A stretch of 8,508 nucleotides of DNA, taken from NCBI GenBank assembly GCA_028279995.1, contig JANQMQ010000634.1, positions 1 through 8,508 on the forward strand, given 5' to 3'. Source of the DNA: Candidatus Phaeomarinibacter sp. (GTDB lineage Bacteria; Pseudomonadota; Alphaproteobacteria; CGMCC-115125). Position 1 is the stretch's first letter, and each line of letters opens with the position of its first letter. The notes beneath the pieces are model-generated. The model ran no database searches, was not told the DNA's origin, and saw only the letters and a list, made by a program, of their open reading frames with translations. The position numbers and the translations under genes are program-made. Below are positions 7,682 to 8,508 of this stretch, piece after piece.

Positions 7682-8508
7682 ATGGCGTCAGATATTCTCA
7701 TTGTCGACGATGAGCTCGACATTCGTGAGTTGATGGCCGGCATTCTGGATGATGAAGGGTATGAAACCCGTCTCGCCGGCAACAGTGACGAGACACTGAA
7801 GGCCATTCAGGCACGCGTTCCCCGCCTGGTGGTGCTGGACGTCTGGTTGCAGGGCAGCCGGATGGATGGGCTCGATCTTCTTGATGCCATCAAGGAAAAG
7901 CATCCCGACCTGCCAGTCGTTGTGATTTCGGGTCACGGCAATGTGGAAACCGCAGTTACCGCTATCAAGAAGGGTGCCTACGACTACATCGAGAAGCCGT
8001 TCAAGGCGGACAGGCTGGTGCTCATCGTTCAGCGTGCCATTGAGGCCTCGAAGCTGAAGCGCGAAAACGAGCAACTGCGCCAGCGAACTGGCGACGAGGC
8101 TGAACTGGTCGGCGTGTCGTCAGGCGTCAACCAGCTTCGCCAGATGGTGGACCGCATCGCGCCGACAAACAGCCGCGTGCTCATCATCGGACCGTCAGGC
8201 TCTGGCAAGGAGGTGGTCGCGCGTATGCTGCACGCCCGGTCCTTGCGTTCCAGCGGCAGTTTCGTTGCCATCAATGCGGCCACCATGGCGCCGGACCGCA
8301 TGGAAGAGGAGCTATTCGGAACCGAGGCGGCGGATGGACGTCCGGCGAAAGTCGGTGTGTTTGAGCAGGCTCACAAGGGAACATTGTTTCTGGATGAAGT
8401 GGCCGACATGCCGCTTGAGACCCAGGGCAAGATCCTGCGAGTGCTCGTGGACCAGACCTTCGAACGCGTGGGTGGAGGACCCAAGGTGCAGGTCGATGTT
8501 CGCGTTGT
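7682..8508 (+). CDS. ntrX: Response regulator NtrX, partial (runs off right edge)
   Basis: NtrC-like partner of NtrY; 275 codons are visible and the 3' end lies outside the window. The receiver domain (about 4-118) has D9 and D10, phosphoacceptor D53 (VVLDVWLQG), S83 and K105 (IEKPF). A short charged helix, [14 protein letters not shown] (121-134), probably a coiled coil, links it to the AAA+ domain. Walker A is GPSGSGKE (170-177) and Walker B is [12 protein letters not shown] (233-244). Between them, where NtrC has GSFTGA, this protein reads [20 protein letters not shown] (211-230), so the sigma54-contact loop is absent. That absence is characteristic of NtrX and separates it from a second NtrC. 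A C-terminal Fis-type DNA-binding domain is expected beyond 8508 from family knowledge but cannot be seen. I start it at ATG 7682, directly after AAGGGAG. Confidence 0.95.
   Translation, partial: MASDILIVDDELDIRELMAGILDDEGYETRLAGNSDETLKAIQARVPRLVVLDVWLQGSRMDGLDLLDAIKEKHPDLPVVVISGHGNVETAVTAIKKGAYDYIEKPFKADRLVLIVQRAIEASKLKRENEQLRQRTGDEAELVGVSSGVNQLRQMVDRIAPTNSRVLIIGPSGSGKEVVARMLHARSLRSSGSFVAINAATMAPDRMEEELFGTEAADGRPAKVGVFEQAHKGTLFLDEVADMPLETQGKILRVLVDQTFERVGGGPKVQVDVRV

Overview
This window carries the nitrogen-regulation locus typical of Alphaproteobacteria: (ispDF) <- -> dusB/nifR3 - ntrB - ntrC - ntrY - ntrX. The fused bifunctional ispDF, the nifR3-ntrB-ntrC order, and the NtrY/NtrX pair directly behind NtrBC together point to an alphaproteobacterium. 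The DNA is GC-rich with GC-rich third codon positions. The sequence alone does not support a genus.

Layout. Positions 1-222 are a perfect 76-bp inverted repeat around a 70-bp loop, and they duplicate and invert the 3' part of ispDF. From 1289 down to 123 on the minus strand is ispDF, a MEP-pathway isoprenoid gene whose real 3' end has been replaced by the fold-back. A 136-bp divergent intergenic region (1290-1425) separates it from dusB (1426-2514). dusB overlaps ntrB (2514-3692) by one base and ntrB overlaps ntrC (3685-5127) by eight, so these three look like one translationally coupled operon. A 186-bp gap (5128-5313) with repeated TTGCAC words precedes ntrY (5314-7662). ntrX starts 19 bases after ntrY and runs off the right edge (7682 to beyond 8508).

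How the genes work together. NtrB is a soluble PAS histidine kinase that, in known systems, is controlled by PII. It phosphorylates NtrC, a sigma54-dependent AAA+ activator of nitrogen-scavenging genes. NtrY is a membrane-anchored kinase with HAMP and PAS domains, and NtrX is its NtrC-like partner. NtrC keeps a sigma54-contact loop (as GSFTGA), whereas NtrX has none, so the two regulators probably act by different mechanisms. DusB modifies tRNA and is carried in the operon for reasons unrelated to nitrogen sensing, as in many proteobacteria.

I see no undescribed system here. The most unusual signal is the fold-back at the left end. It breaks an essential gene and is most easily read as an amplification or assembly chimera, not as biology.
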